64,000 nt of DNA from JBBQNR01 sp963774075 (GTDB taxonomy: Bacteria > Actinomycetota > Thermoleophilia > Solirubrobacterales > JBBDJG01). The notes beneath the pieces were generated by a model. That model saw only the letters and a list, made by a program, of their open reading frames with translations, was not told where the DNA came from and ran no database searches. The stretch covers positions 620,001 to 684,000 of the forward strand of contig CAVZDP010000003.1 in the NCBI GenBank assembly GCA_963774075.1, read 5' to 3'. Positions 7,963 through 16,014 of this stretch are shown piece after piece (position 1 is the first letter of the stretch; every line of letters starts with the position of its first letter). Made by a program: the position numbers and the translations under genes.

Positions 7963-8826
7963 CTACGCGGCGAGGGGCCGTTGCAGCCTTCGCGCGAGCT
8001 CGTGCAGCTCCGAGACGTCCGCGAACGCGATCTCCGCGCGCCCGCCACGGCGGCCGAGCCGCACGCTGACGTCGACGCCGAGAGCTGAGCTGAGCGCGTC
8101 CTCCGCCTCGCGGCGCGCCGCCTCCGCGTCGGGCGGAAGCGCCGTCTGCCGGGTGGTCGAAGGCTTGGGCCCGTCGGCCGCGCTACGCGCCTTGGCTTCG
8201 GTCTCTCTCACCGAGAGGCCAGCGTCGCGAACGTGGCGCGCCAGCAAGCGCTGGTGATGACGCGGGGCCTGCAGCAACGCCCGGCCGTGACCTTCGCTCA
8301 GCTCCCGGGACGCGAGCATCGCAAGGACTTCGTCGGGAAGCTCGAGCAGTCGGATCAGGTTGGAGATCGCGGCACGGCTGCGGCCGACGCGCCGGCCGAT
8401 CTCCTCCTTGGTGACGCCGAGCTCCTCCACGAGCGCAGCACAGGCGTGCGCCGCCTCGACCGCATTGAGGTCCTCGCGGGCCATGTTCTCGATCAGGGCC
8501 AGCTCCAGCCGCTCGGAATCCTGACTCTCGCGCACCACGGCGGGAACGCTCTCGGCGCCCGCCGACCGGGCGGCGCGCCAGCGGCGCTCGCCGGCTATCA
8601 GCTCGTAGCGTCCGTCGCCGCCGAGCGGGCGGACGATGAGCGGCTGAAGGAGGCCGTGAGCCCGTATCGAGTCGGCCAGGCCCGCGATCCCCTGCTCGTC
8701 GAACGACGAGCGAGGCTGACGAGGATTGGGGCGGATGAGCTCGACCGGGATCCGGTGGAGCGTCTCGCCCTCTTCCCTCGTGGGCAGGATGGCAGCCAGC
8801 CCGCGTCCGATTCCGCGCTCAACCAC
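7963..8826 (-). CDS. parB: Chromosome-partitioning protein ParB (CTPase, parS-binding)
   Basis: 287 residues from GTG 8826, which overlaps the parA stop and has an AAGGAGG ribosome site 9 nt upstream. The start gives the classic opening VVERGIGRGLAAILP. The N-terminal domain has IRPNPRQPRSSFD, the CTP-binding GERRWRAARSAG (about 79-90) and ALIENMAREDLNAVEAA (about 110-126). The helix-turn-helix EEIGRRVGRSRAAISNLIRL reads parS, and the C-terminal dimerisation region ends in ELARRLQRPLAA. ParB loads at parS, spreads as a sliding clamp and recruits SMC. It forms an operon with parA, and a parS-like site lies 1.6 kb away in rsmG. Confidence 0.95.
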   Translation of the reverse strand: MVERGIGRGLAAILPTREEGETLHRIPVELIRPNPRQPRSSFDEQGIAGLADSIRAHGLLQPLIVRPLGGDGRYELIAGERRWRAARSAGAESVPAVVRESQDSERLELALIENMAREDLNAVEAAHACAALVEELGVTKEEIGRRVGRSRAAISNLIRLLELPDEVLAMLASRELSEGHGRALLQAPRHHQRLLARHVRDAGLSVRETEAKARSAADGPKPSTTRQTALPPDAEAARREAEDALSSALGVDVSVRLGRRGGRAEIAFADVSELHELARRLQRPLAA

Positions 8827-9601
8827 GTTCGGCAACCTCCTTGGCAAGGTCGAAGTAGGCATCCGCGCCGGCACAGTGGGGGTCGTGGTGGATGACCGCG
8901 CGGCCGTGGCTCGGCGCCTCGCTCACTCTAACGTTGCGTGGGATCACGGTTCGGAAGACGAGCTCCGGGAAGTGCTGGCGAAGCTCCCGCTCCACGTCCT
9001 GAGCCAGGCGGGTGCGCGCGTCGTACATGGTCAGCAGCATGCCGGCCACCACGAGCCGCGGGTTCAGCTCTCGCCGGATCAGGCCGAGCGTGTCGAGGAA
9101 CTGCGCCAGGCCCTCGAGCGCCAGATACTCCGCCTGCACCGGGACTATCACCCTATCGGCGGCAACGAGCGCGTTGACCGTGAGCGGGCCCAGCGACGGC
9201 GGACAGTCGAGCACTATCTGGTCGAAGTGCATCCGTGCGGAGCTCAGCCGCTCGCGAAGCTGCGTCTCCGAGCCGGGCAGACGGGGGAGCTCGACGGTGG
9301 CGCCGGCGAGGTCGGGAGTGGACGGGGCCAGCATCAACCGGTCCACGTTGCAGGCCCGCGCCGCCTGGACCAGGTCGCTTTCGCCTAGCAGGCACGTGTA
9401 GACGTTCGGCTCGAGATCGCGGGAGAGGCCGAGGGCGGCGGTCGCGTTGCACTGGGGGTCGAGGTCGACGAGCAGCGTCCGATAGCCGGCCTCCGCGATG
9501 CAGGCCGCCATGTTGACGGCCGTGGTCGTCTTGCCGACGCCACCCTTCTGGTTGGCCACCGCATATACGGTGCCGCCTCGATCTTGCGTCGCGGGAATCA
9601 T
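8819..9601 (-). CDS. parA: Chromosome-partitioning ATPase ParA (Soj)
   Basis: 260 residues from ATG 9601. The deviant Walker A is NQKGGVGKTTTAVN (about 18-30); LLVDLDPQCNATA and LDCPPSLGPLTVNAL are the switch/Walker B segments, and MYDARTRLAQDV and PRNVRVSEAPSHGRAV are standard Soj motifs. ParA binds non-specific DNA as an ATP dimer and segregates origins together with ParB. The 137 bp between rsmG and this start contain no gene; they may carry a parA promoter, but I see no clear hexamers. The stop overlaps the parB start by 8 bp. Confidence 0.95.
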   Translation of the reverse strand: MIPATQDRGGTVYAVANQKGGVGKTTTAVNMAACIAEAGYRTLLVDLDPQCNATAALGLSRDLEPNVYTCLLGESDLVQAARACNVDRLMLAPSTPDLAGATVELPRLPGSETQLRERLSSARMHFDQIVLDCPPSLGPLTVNALVAADRVIVPVQAEYLALEGLAQFLDTLGLIRRELNPRLVVAGMLLTMYDARTRLAQDVERELRQHFPELVFRTVIPRNVRVSEAPSHGRAVIHHDPHCAGADAYFDLAKEVAERG

Positions 9602-9738
9602 CCGAAGGCGATCCAGGGCGACGATAGACCTCGTCTCAGTCGGAAGACCGGGGCCGCCGAACTCGCTTTGGATCACTGCGGTCGTTCGGCGCCGAACCAC
9701 GAACTCCTGCAAACGTTCGGTCCCGAACTTTCCTTCCC

Positions 9739-10455
9739 TCAGCCCAGCGGGCGCTTGCGCGCCATCCCGGGCCGGCGGGGAAAGCCCGCGGGGGTAGGCG
9801 CCAGCTTCTCGTAAACGTGCAGGTGGTGCTCGCGGGCGCCCGGAAAGGGATGCACCCTCAGCACCTCCTTCGGTGCCATCCCCAGCGTTCCAGCGGCGCG
9901 GCCCCCGCGCTCCTCGTCGTCCTCGCGCCGCGCTCCTTTCCAGGCCACGAGCACTCCCCCCACCCGCAGGAGCGGCGCCGCGTACTCGGCGATCGTGGGA
10001 AGCGAGTCCACAGCTCGCACGGTGACGGCGTCCGAGCCCTCGGCACCCTCGCCCAGGGCCCATTCCTCGGCGCGCCGGCAGACCACCACGGCGTTGGGCA
10101 GGCCGGCGATCTCGATCGCTCGCTCCAGGAAGGCGCACTTCTTGCCGGCTGACTCCACGAGGTGGAAACGCGTCCCGGGCAGCGCGATGGCCAGCGCCAA
10201 GCCCGGAAAGCCTGGGCCGCTGCCGATGTCGACGATCGTGTCGGCCGACCTCAAAGCCGGCACCGCGAGGGCGGTCAAGCTGTCCGCAACGTGGATGTCG
10301 ACTGCTTTGCCCGGCTGCGTCACCGAGCTCGGTGCCGCTGGGTCGCTCGCCACCAGCTCCAGCAGGGCGGAGAGCCTCTCGGGCGCGTCCGGAGGGAGCC
10401 CCCACTCCTCGGTCAGTCGCTCCAGGCGCCCGAGCGTTTCACGCGAAACGCTCAA
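9739..10455 (-). CDS. rsmG: 16S rRNA (guanine-527-N7) methyltransferase RsmG
   Basis: 238 residues from a TTG at 10455. The SAM-binding motif is IVDIGSGPGFPGLALAIA; VDIHVADSLTAL, FHLVESAGKKCAFLERA and TVRAVDSLPTIAEYAAPLL fit RsmG. It methylates G527 of 16S rRNA in the 30S subunit. Its first codons read MSVSRETLGRLE because they overlie a parS-like palindrome, an arrangement common near origins. It sits between jag and parA in the usual origin-side operon order. The C-terminus (PTPAGFPRRPGMARKRPLG) is typical. Confidence 0.93.
   Translation of the reverse strand: MSVSRETLGRLERLTEEWGLPPDAPERLSALLELVASDPAAPSSVTQPGKAVDIHVADSLTALAVPALRSADTIVDIGSGPGFPGLALAIALPGTRFHLVESAGKKCAFLERAIEIAGLPNAVVVCRRAEEWALGEGAEGSDAVTVRAVDSLPTIAEYAAPLLRVGGVLVAWKGARREDDEERGGRAAGTLGMAPKEVLRVHPFPGAREHHLHVYEKLAPTPAGFPRRPGMARKRPLG
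10435..10450. promoter_or_regulatory. parS-like centromere site inside rsmG start
   Basis: The 16-mer CGTTTCACGCGAAACG matches the consensus TGTTTCACGTGAAACA except at both ends and one central base, and forms a near-perfect palindrome. It encodes VSRET of RsmG. With parA and parB immediately downstream it is the most plausible ParB loading site in the window. Confidence 0.75.
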
Positions 10456-10479
10456 GGGTCCGTCAGCTGTCTAGACGGT

Positions 10480-10576
10480 CGATTCCGAATCCGCGCGCCC
10501 CTGGGGGCGCGAGAATCGAGCTGGGCAAGGACGCAGGGCGAAGCCCATGCTGGGCTGCATGGCCGAGTCCGAGGAC
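10480..10576. repeat. Hairpin-rich intergenic element, copy A (CAAGGACGCAGGGC core)
   Basis: This lies between rsmG and jag and has three parts in plus orientation. First is a compound hairpin (CGATTC/GAATCG enclosing CGCGCCCC/GGGGCGCG). Second is the core CAAGGACGCAGGGC at 10526-10539. Third is a hairpin CCATGC/GCATGG, followed by the tail GCCGAGTCCGAGGAC at 10562-10576. The same core and tail order occurs in copy B between gyrB and gyrA with different hairpin sequences, suggesting a mobile or structured RNA element. Its relation to transcription is unclear because both neighbouring genes read leftward. Confidence 0.5.
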
Positions 10577-10601
10577 GCAGATCCAGCGAGAATTCGCAGC
10601 G

Positions 10602-11330
10602 TCATCCAGAGTGGCGGGGGCTCGTCGGAGTGATCACGACCCGCCGGAAGGGGTCGTCTCCCTCGCTGTGGGTCTCGACCTCGGAGTGGTCCCGGAGATA
10701 GATGTGCACCAGCCGCCGCTCCTGCGCGGTCATGGAATCCAGCTCCACCGCCCGGCCGAACCGCGTCGCGTCCGCAACAGCGCGATCCGCCTGCCTTTGC
10801 AAACCAGCCTCGCGCCGTTCCCGGTAGCCGCCCGCGTCCACGACGACCCGGCGCCGGGTCGTCGAGCCCCGATAGGCCGCCTGACCGCACAGGAACTGGA
10901 TCGCGTCGATCGTCTGGCCGCGCTTTCCGATCAGAAGCCCGAGCTCACCGCCGCTCACCGCCGCCCGCAGCTCATCGGGGCCATCCTCGATGTCCACGCT
11001 CGCGCGCAGCCCCAGCTGCATGGTGATCCGATGCAACATCTCCCGCACGCGCTCCTCAGGCTCCTCCGGCCAGCTGAACTCCCCCTTTGCCGCCTCCCAG
11101 GCCGAGAGGTCCGCGACGGCGACCACTCCTACGTCCCCCTCGCCCTCGGTCACCTCGAACCGGACCTGCGAGACGTCGAGGCCCGGGTACTGGCGCTCCA
11201 GCTCCTTCATCGCGGCCCACTTCGCTCCCCCGGCGCTGGCGGCCCGCGCCTCCACCCGGGCCGAACCCTCCGCCTCCGTCACCTCACCGGCCTGGGGAGC
11301 GGTCTCGTTGTCGGGCACTTCAGCAGCCAC
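10602..11330 (-). CDS. jag: RNA-binding protein KhpB/Jag (SpoIIIJ-associated)
   Basis: 242 residues from GTG 11330 with a GAGGTGAGG ribosome site. Domain order is Jag-N (KWAAMKELERQYPGLDVSQV, about 36-60), a KH domain with the GxxG loop LLIGKRGQTIDAIQ (about 133-147), and R3H (LDSMTAQERRLVHIYLRDH near residue 205). An acidic linker precedes Jag-N. KhpB binds RNA, often with KhpA, and influences cell division and envelope growth. The gene lies 8 bp downstream of yidC. Confidence 0.93.
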   Translation of the reverse strand: MAAEVPDNETAPQAGEVTEAEGSARVEARAASAGGAKWAAMKELERQYPGLDVSQVRFEVTEGEGDVGVVAVADLSAWEAAKGEFSWPEEPEERVREMLHRITMQLGLRASVDIEDGPDELRAAVSGGELGLLIGKRGQTIDAIQFLCGQAAYRGSTTRRRVVVDAGGYRERREAGLQRQADRAVADATRFGRAVELDSMTAQERRLVHIYLRDHSEVETHSEGDDPFRRVVITPTSPRHSG

Positions 11331-11338
11331 GCCTCACC

Positions 11339-12187
11339 TCACCGACGCCTTCGCTTCTTACTGCGAGGTGGTGGTGGTGGCTTCTTCGGCGCAGGAGCGG
11401 GCTGCACGGCGCCGGCTTTCCCACCGGCTCTCCTGCCGCCTTTCCCACTGGCCTTCCCACCGCCTTTCGCACCATTCGCCACCGCACTGGCGGCGGTTCC
11501 CGTCGCCGGCGTCGCGACGGCAAGCGAAGGCGGCGGCGAGAGCTTCCGAACCACGACCTGCTGGCCGAACGTCCAGAAGTTGGTCGTGATCCAGTACACG
11601 ATCAGCCCTGATGGAAAGCTCGGGATGATCGCCGCGAACGCCAGCGGCAAGAGCAACATGATTCGCTGCTGCGTCTTGTCGGCGGTCACCGTCATCACGA
11701 GGCTCGCGCCCACCTGCGAGCCGATGTACAGCGCGAGGAGGATCACCAAAGTCATGCCGGTCGCCGGCTCCGCGAGGTTGTCTATGAACAGCCAGCCCTG
11801 CGACTCCGGGGTGAGGCGGTCCGCGAACTCGTCCCCGCGAAGCAGGTAGAAGAGAGCCAGGAAAACGGGCAGCTGCAACAGCAGCGGCAGACAGGAGGCG
11901 AAGGGGTTGACCTTGTTCTCCTTGTAGAACTTCATCATCTCCTGGTTCATGCGCTGGCGATCGCTCTTGTACTTCTCCTGGATCTCCTTGAGCTGCGGCT
12001 GAAGCTCGCGCAGCGCGTTCATCGACTTGATCTGCTTGATCGTCAGCGGCACCATCGCCAGCCGCACGGCCACCGTCATCGCCACGATTGACATGCCCCA
12101 GCCGAAGCTGAGCTGGTCGTGGAAGAAGAGGAGAATCGCGTCCGCGATGTCGATCAGCGGCTGCAGCACGTTCGCGTAGACGAGCAT
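11339..12187 (-). CDS. yidC: Membrane protein insertase YidC/Oxa1
   Basis: 282 residues, a Gram-positive-type YidC without the large periplasmic domain. Membrane helices fall near residues 28-48, 95-117, 137-160 and 170-195. The hydrophilic-groove Arg is in VAVRLAMVPLTIKQIKSM, followed by the cytoplasmic coiled coil LRELQPQLKEIQEKYKSD. PFASCLPLLLQLPVFLALFYLLR is the conserved helix pair. The C-terminal tail is Ala/Gly/Pro/Lys rich and ends in SKKRRRR, consistent with ribosome binding. The start overlaps the yidD stop in a TGATG arrangement, indicating coupling. Confidence 0.95.
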   Translation of the reverse strand: MLVYANVLQPLIDIADAILLFFHDQLSFGWGMSIVAMTVAVRLAMVPLTIKQIKSMNALRELQPQLKEIQEKYKSDRQRMNQEMMKFYKENKVNPFASCLPLLLQLPVFLALFYLLRGDEFADRLTPESQGWLFIDNLAEPATGMTLVILLALYIGSQVGASLVMTVTADKTQQRIMLLLPLAFAAIIPSFPSGLIVYWITTNFWTFGQQVVVRKLSPPPSLAVATPATGTAASAVANGAKGGGKASGKGGRRAGGKAGAVQPAPAPKKPPPPPRSKKRRRR

Positions 12188-12507
12188 CAGCGACCTATCC
12201 GCGGTGCCGTCGACGCCGGCTGTCCCGAAGGCACGGTGCCCCGCGGGCGAAAGACGGTCTGAGCGTGCACCGGATCATGGCCACCGTGGCTGAACGGGTT
12301 GCAGCGCAGAACCCGCCAGGCGCCAAGCACCGCCCCGCGGAGGACTCCGTAGGTGCGCAAGGCCTCCAGGGCGTACGCCGAGCAGGTCGGCTCGTACCGG
12401 CACCGTCGGGGAAAGAGCGGTGATACCAGCCGGCCGTAGAGGCGCAGCGGCAGCTCGGCGAGCAATCGCGAGGCGCTCACCAGCCGCGCTACAGGGCTAG
12501 GCGTCAT
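12187..12507 (-). CDS. yidD: Membrane protein insertion efficiency factor YidD
   Basis: 106 residues. The family core is LYGRLVSPLFPRRCRYEPTCSAYALEALRTYG, with its conserved Cys residues, followed by AWRVLRCNPFSHGGHDPV. YidD is a small amphipathic protein that aids YidC-dependent insertion. It overlaps rnpA by 11 bp and yidC by 3 bp, the standard rpmH-rnpA-yidD-yidC arrangement. The C-terminal 20 residues are an unconserved tail. Confidence 0.94.
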   Translation of the reverse strand: MTPSPVARLVSASRLLAELPLRLYGRLVSPLFPRRCRYEPTCSAYALEALRTYGVLRGAVLGAWRVLRCNPFSHGGHDPVHAQTVFRPRGTVPSGQPASTAPRIGR

Positions 12508-12898
12508 CGGCTCGCCCTTCGCCTCGCAGCCGCCGTACCAACGCCTCGAGCTCGCGCGTCACGCCCGGCGTGCCCTCACGCTCGACCAGAGCATGAGACT
12601 CCGCTCGCGCGACGATCACGTAGTCGCTCTCCGGCGGCAGTTGCTCCTCCAGCGACCAGAACGCCTCTCTCAGCACCCGCTTGACCCTGTTGCGCTCCAC
12701 AGCGCCACCCACCTTGCGCCCGACGGAGACGCCAAGGCGAAGTCCCGCCTCGCGGTCGGACCCCTCTGACTCGGCCGCGGTCCTCCGCGGGAACGCGTAC
12801 AGCACCAGGTCGCGGCTCGCCGCCGACTTCCCGTGCCGGTACACCCGGTCGAACTCGGCGCTTCGGGACAGACGTCGCCGCTTCTGTTTCACGGACAC
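12497..12898 (-). CDS. rnpA: Ribonuclease P protein component
   Basis: 133 residues from GTG 12898. It has the RnpA pattern: LSRSAEFDRVYRHGKSAASRDLVLYAF at the substrate cleft, LGVSVGRKVGGAVERNRVKR and VLREAFW, i.e. the RNR motif on the conserved helix. It assists RNase P RNA in tRNA 5' maturation. The gene starts 5 bp after rpmH and overlaps yidD. Confidence 0.94.
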   Translation of the reverse strand: MSVKQKRRRLSRSAEFDRVYRHGKSAASRDLVLYAFPRRTAAESEGSDREAGLRLGVSVGRKVGGAVERNRVKRVLREAFWSLEEQLPPESDYVIVARAESHALVEREGTPGVTRELEALVRRLRGEGRADDA

Positions 12899-12903
12899 CG
12901 CAG

Positions 12904-13038
12904 CTAGACGGTGAGCCGCGAGCGACCCTTGCGGCGTCGGCGCTTCAACACCATCCTGCCGGCCCGCGTGCGCATCCTGGCACGGAAGCCGTGGGTGCGG
13001 GCACGCTTACGTCTCTTTGGCTGGTACGTGCGCTTCAA
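12904..13038 (-). CDS. rpmH: 50S ribosomal protein L34
   Basis: 44 residues, the family norm, starting at TTG 13038 (KRTYQPKRRKRARTHGF, then RARMRTRAGRMVLKRRRRKGR). The open frame continues upstream, but L34 always starts at this KRTYQP position and GGAGG lies 11 nt before the TTG. First gene of the leftward operon away from the dnaA promoter region. Confidence 0.96.
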   Translation of the reverse strand: MKRTYQPKRRKRARTHGFRARMRTRAGRMVLKRRRRKGRSRLTV

Positions 13039-13376
13039 AGGAAGTGTGGCCTCCGGGCGGGCGGGACAGCAGCGAGCGGGCCGCTCAGTATAGAGATAGA
13101 GCCACCCCCGGCGGCGAGGCTGGACCACCGTTTTTCCACAGCCTCGGGCCGGCGCCTGTGGGGCTCTGTGACCTGTTGTGAGCCACCTCGATCCTCCGCT
13201 CCGGGGTCTTCGCGGGACCGTCCACAGGCCCCGCGATTCTTTTCGACGCGATTTGGGCGAAGGGCCTCGGAAAGCACATTTTGGCCCGGTCGAGCGCTGC
13301 TAGCATCGCCCGCCGCCAGACATTTCAGCGTCGTCACCGCGCGACGCGAGGGAAAATCCGAGAGGGCCGGAGGCAG
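13039..13376. other. rpmH-dnaA intergenic region, candidate oriC
   Basis: 338 bp without a gene between divergent rpmH and dnaA. It contains DnaA-box-like 9-mers: TTTTCCACA at 13132-13140 (one mismatch to TTATCCACA) and CCGTCCACA at 13218-13226 (two mismatches to the actinobacterial TTGTCCACA), plus the TGTGGGG and TCTGTGA words between them. It also holds an extended -10 for dnaA. The box number is small and there is no long AT-rich stretch, so it may be only part of the origin or a DnaA autoregulatory region. Confidence 0.4.
13298..13306 (+). promoter_or_regulatory. Extended -10 promoter element for dnaA
   Basis: TGC-TAGCAT, 71 bp before the chosen dnaA start. The same TGnTAGCAT pattern precedes gyrB. 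No good -35 hexamer is present, as is common for extended -10 promoters. Confidence 0.4.
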
Positions 13377-14774
13377 TTGGTAGGGCACCCCGATCTCGAG
13401 CAAGCATGGACACGAATCGAGGCCAGCCTCCGCTCTTCCCTTCCCGACGGCGTCTACAACACGTGGCTCGCTGATCTGCAGCCGCTGACCATCGACGGGC
13501 GCGTTCTCTACGTGCAGGCGCCCGACCGGATCCTGGAATGGGTCGGCCGGCGCTTCGCCCCCGCGCTCGACGCCGCAGCCGCGGCGGCGGACCCGTCGGT
13601 CCAGCGCGTGCAGCTGGTGGGGGAGAGCGCCGCGAAGCCCGATCAGCAGGCTCGGACCCGCGGGCCTTGGCCGACGGTTCGCAGGCACACACCTCTCTCG
13701 CACACCTTCGAGACCTTCGTGATCGGTCCCGGCAACCAGTTCGCCCACGCCGCTGCACTCGCCGTCGCGGAGATGCCGAGCCAGGCCTACAACCCCCTTC
13801 TGGTCCTCGGTCCTCCCGGCGTGGGTAAGACGCACCTCCTGCAGGCGATCGGCTCCTACGTCGCGTCCCACGAACCTCGCCTCGCCGTCCACTACGCCAC
13901 CGCCGAAACGTTCACGAGCGACTTCACGACCGCTCTGCGCCGAGACGACATGGACTTCTTCAAGGCCAGCTACAGGCACAACGACATGCTGCTGCTGGAC
14001 GACGCGCAGTTCCTCATCGGCAAGGCGCGAACCGCCGAGGAGTTCTTCCACACGATCGATGCGGCCTGCGCTTCCGGCACCCAGGTGGTGATCTCCGCGG
14101 ACCGGTCGCCTGCAAAGATGCCGATGCTCGAGGCTCGGCTGCGGGAGCGCCTCGAGGGAGGCCTGATCATCGACCTCTCGCCCCCCGACGTCACGACTCG
14201 GCTCACCATCGCCCGTCGCATCGCCGCCACCAATGCAGCCCTCGCGGGCACGGACGACGTCTTGCTCCACGTCGCCCGGCGCGTGACGACCAACGTGCGC
14301 GTCCTCCAGGGAGCGCTCATCCGCCTCAGCGCCTATTCCTCGCTGACCGGCACCCCGGTCACCCTCGCCCTGGCGGAGCGCGTTCTGAACGACCTATACG
14401 AAGAGAGCTCGGCCCCGACGGGGCCGTCGAGATCGGCTCCCACCATCGACCGCATCAAGGACGAGACCTGCAACTCCCTCGAGGTGGGCCAGGAGGAGCT
14501 CTCCTCCAACAACCGCAGCCGCCGCCTCGTTTATGCTCGCCAGATCGCGATGTACCTCTCCCGCGAGCTGACCGACCTCTCACTTCCCGCCATCGCCCAG
14601 CACTTCGGAGGCCGCGATCACACCACGGTCCTCCATGCTCATCGGAAGATCAAGAGGATGCTGATCGCGAATGAAGACACCAAGGCGACCGTCTCGTCGC
14701 TGATCACCTCGATTCAGCAGCATCCACAGGAAGCCTCACAGCTCGAGTCCAGTCCCGACCTCTCCAACATCTAG
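13377..14774 (+). CDS. dnaA: Chromosomal replication initiator DnaA
   Basis: 465 residues from TTG 13377 (VGHPDLEQAWTRIEASL), where domain I normally begins; GGAGG lies only 2 nt before it and the frame is open to 13281, so the start is uncertain. Domain I has GVYNTWLADLQPLTIDG; domain II is short. AAA+ domain III has Walker A GPPGVGKTHLLQAIG (about 145-159), Walker B LLLDDAQFLIGK and sensor LEARLRERLEGGLIIDLSPPD. Domain IV has ARQIAMYLSRELTDLSLP and the DnaA-box-reading GGRDHTTVLHAHRKI. The 100 bp to dnaN hold only one CCCACAGC word and no clear DnaA-box cluster. Confidence 0.95.
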   Translation: MVGHPDLEQAWTRIEASLRSSLPDGVYNTWLADLQPLTIDGRVLYVQAPDRILEWVGRRFAPALDAAAAAADPSVQRVQLVGESAAKPDQQARTRGPWPTVRRHTPLSHTFETFVIGPGNQFAHAAALAVAEMPSQAYNPLLVLGPPGVGKTHLLQAIGSYVASHEPRLAVHYATAETFTSDFTTALRRDDMDFFKASYRHNDMLLLDDAQFLIGKARTAEEFFHTIDAACASGTQVVISADRSPAKMPMLEARLRERLEGGLIIDLSPPDVTTRLTIARRIAATNAALAGTDDVLLHVARRVTTNVRVLQGALIRLSAYSSLTGTPVTLALAERVLNDLYEESSAPTGPSRSAPTIDRIKDETCNSLEVGQEELSSNNRSRRLVYARQIAMYLSRELTDLSLPAIAQHFGGRDHTTVLHAHRKIKRMLIANEDTKATVSSLITSIQQHPQEASQLESSPDLSNI

Positions 14775-14874
14775 CCATGATCCCCGCCATGAAGCCTGAA
14801 ACGCACCGCTTCTTTTCTCGCCACCCACAGCATCAACAGCCCTACCTCTCTTACAAACCTAACTCGGTGCTGCG

Positions 14875-15996
14875 ATGAAGGTGAGCTTTTCGAGAAGCGA
14901 TCTGCTCGGCGAATTGCAGATGGTCGCTCGAGCCACAGCCGTACGCAGCGCGATTCAGGCTCTTTCGGGAATCCTCTTTCGAGCTTCGGGGAACCGGGTC
15001 GAGCTCGCCGCGACGGATACGGAGATAAGCGTCCGCTCGTCTCTGGAGGCAAAGGTCGAGCGAGAGGGCGCGATCTTGGTTCCCGGCCGTTTGCTCGTCG
15101 ACATTCTTCGTGCCCTCGATGGAGACGAGGTCACTCTCGACAGCGAGGGTGAGACCGGCGAGCTGGTTCTCACATCGAGAGAAGCCCGGTTCGTAATTCG
15201 AAGCTTCCCGAAGGACGATTTTCCACAACTTCCCGACGCATCGGGCTCCGGAGTCGTAAAGGTCCCCGCCGCGGCGTTCGCGAAGACGATCGAGCGGGTC
15301 GCCCGTGCTGCCTCCCGCGACGAAACGCGACCCGTCTTGACCGGCATCCTGGTCTCGGTCAACGAGGGCACCCTGCGCATGGTCGCCACCGATTCTTACC
15401 GTCTGAGCGTCAAGGAGACCCCGCTCGGCGGCGAGGCCAGCGAGCCCTTCGAGGCAAACGTTCCGGCGCGTGCTCTTCAAGAGCTGAGCCGCGTGGTCGC
15501 GGATCGTGGGGTGGAGGAAGTGTCCGCTGTGGCGAGCGACAACCAGATCGTCTTCGTGCTCGATGGGATCACGCTCTCGTCGCGCATGATCGATGGTCAA
15601 TTCCCGAACTATCGTCAGCTCCTGCCGGACACCTACGAGCACGAGATCGAGGTGGCCAAGAGCGAGCTCGCGGCGATCGTCCGGCGCGTCAGCCTGATGG
15701 CTCAGCGCAACGCCCCGCTTCGCCTCACGTTCGAGAACGGTCAACTCAGCGTCGCGGCGCAAACCCCCGACGTCGGCGAGGCATCGGAGTCGCTGCCGGT
15801 CAAGTTCTCCGGAGAGAAGCTCGAGATCGGCTTCAACCCGCAGTTCCTCCAGGACGGCCTCGACGGCGTGCAGGGGGAAGATCTGAGACTCAAGCTGATC
15901 AGTCCCCTCAGGCCCGGGCTGATCGAGGCGGCGGGCGCGGCCGAGGAGGACGGACCCTTCCTCTACCTCATCATGCCCGTGCGCCTGAACGTCTGA
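14875..15996 (+). CDS. dnaN: DNA polymerase III beta sliding clamp
   Basis: 373 residues, the usual length, with three clamp repeats. Visible landmarks are the N-terminal MKVSFSRSDLLGELQMV, FPKDDFPQLP, TRPVLTGILVSV, MVATDSYRLSVKETPL, DGQFPNYRQLLP and the C-terminal LYLIMPVRLNV. It encircles DNA and tethers polymerase III. The ATG at 14875 has no strong ribosome site. Next gene recF begins 18 bp downstream. Confidence 0.96.
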   Translation: MKVSFSRSDLLGELQMVARATAVRSAIQALSGILFRASGNRVELAATDTEISVRSSLEAKVEREGAILVPGRLLVDILRALDGDEVTLDSEGETGELVLTSREARFVIRSFPKDDFPQLPDASGSGVVKVPAAAFAKTIERVARAASRDETRPVLTGILVSVNEGTLRMVATDSYRLSVKETPLGGEASEPFEANVPARALQELSRVVADRGVEEVSAVASDNQIVFVLDGITLSSRMIDGQFPNYRQLLPDTYEHEIEVAKSELAAIVRRVSLMAQRNAPLRLTFENGQLSVAAQTPDVGEASESLPVKFSGEKLEIGFNPQFLQDGLDGVQGEDLRLKLISPLRPGLIEAAGAAEEDGPFLYLIMPVRLNV

Positions 15997-16014
15997 AGTC
16001 GAGGAGGCCTCGCC

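Noticed and set aside
10520..10580. Cyclic-di-GMP (GEMM) riboswitch suggested by GGACGCA words
   Set aside because: The flanking conserved GEMM segments and tetraloop-receptor are absent, and the same core occurs between gyrB and gyrA where no such switch is expected.
14775..14874. oriC between dnaA and dnaN
   Set aside because: Only 100 bp with a single CCCACAGC word and no box cluster or AT-rich unwinding segment.
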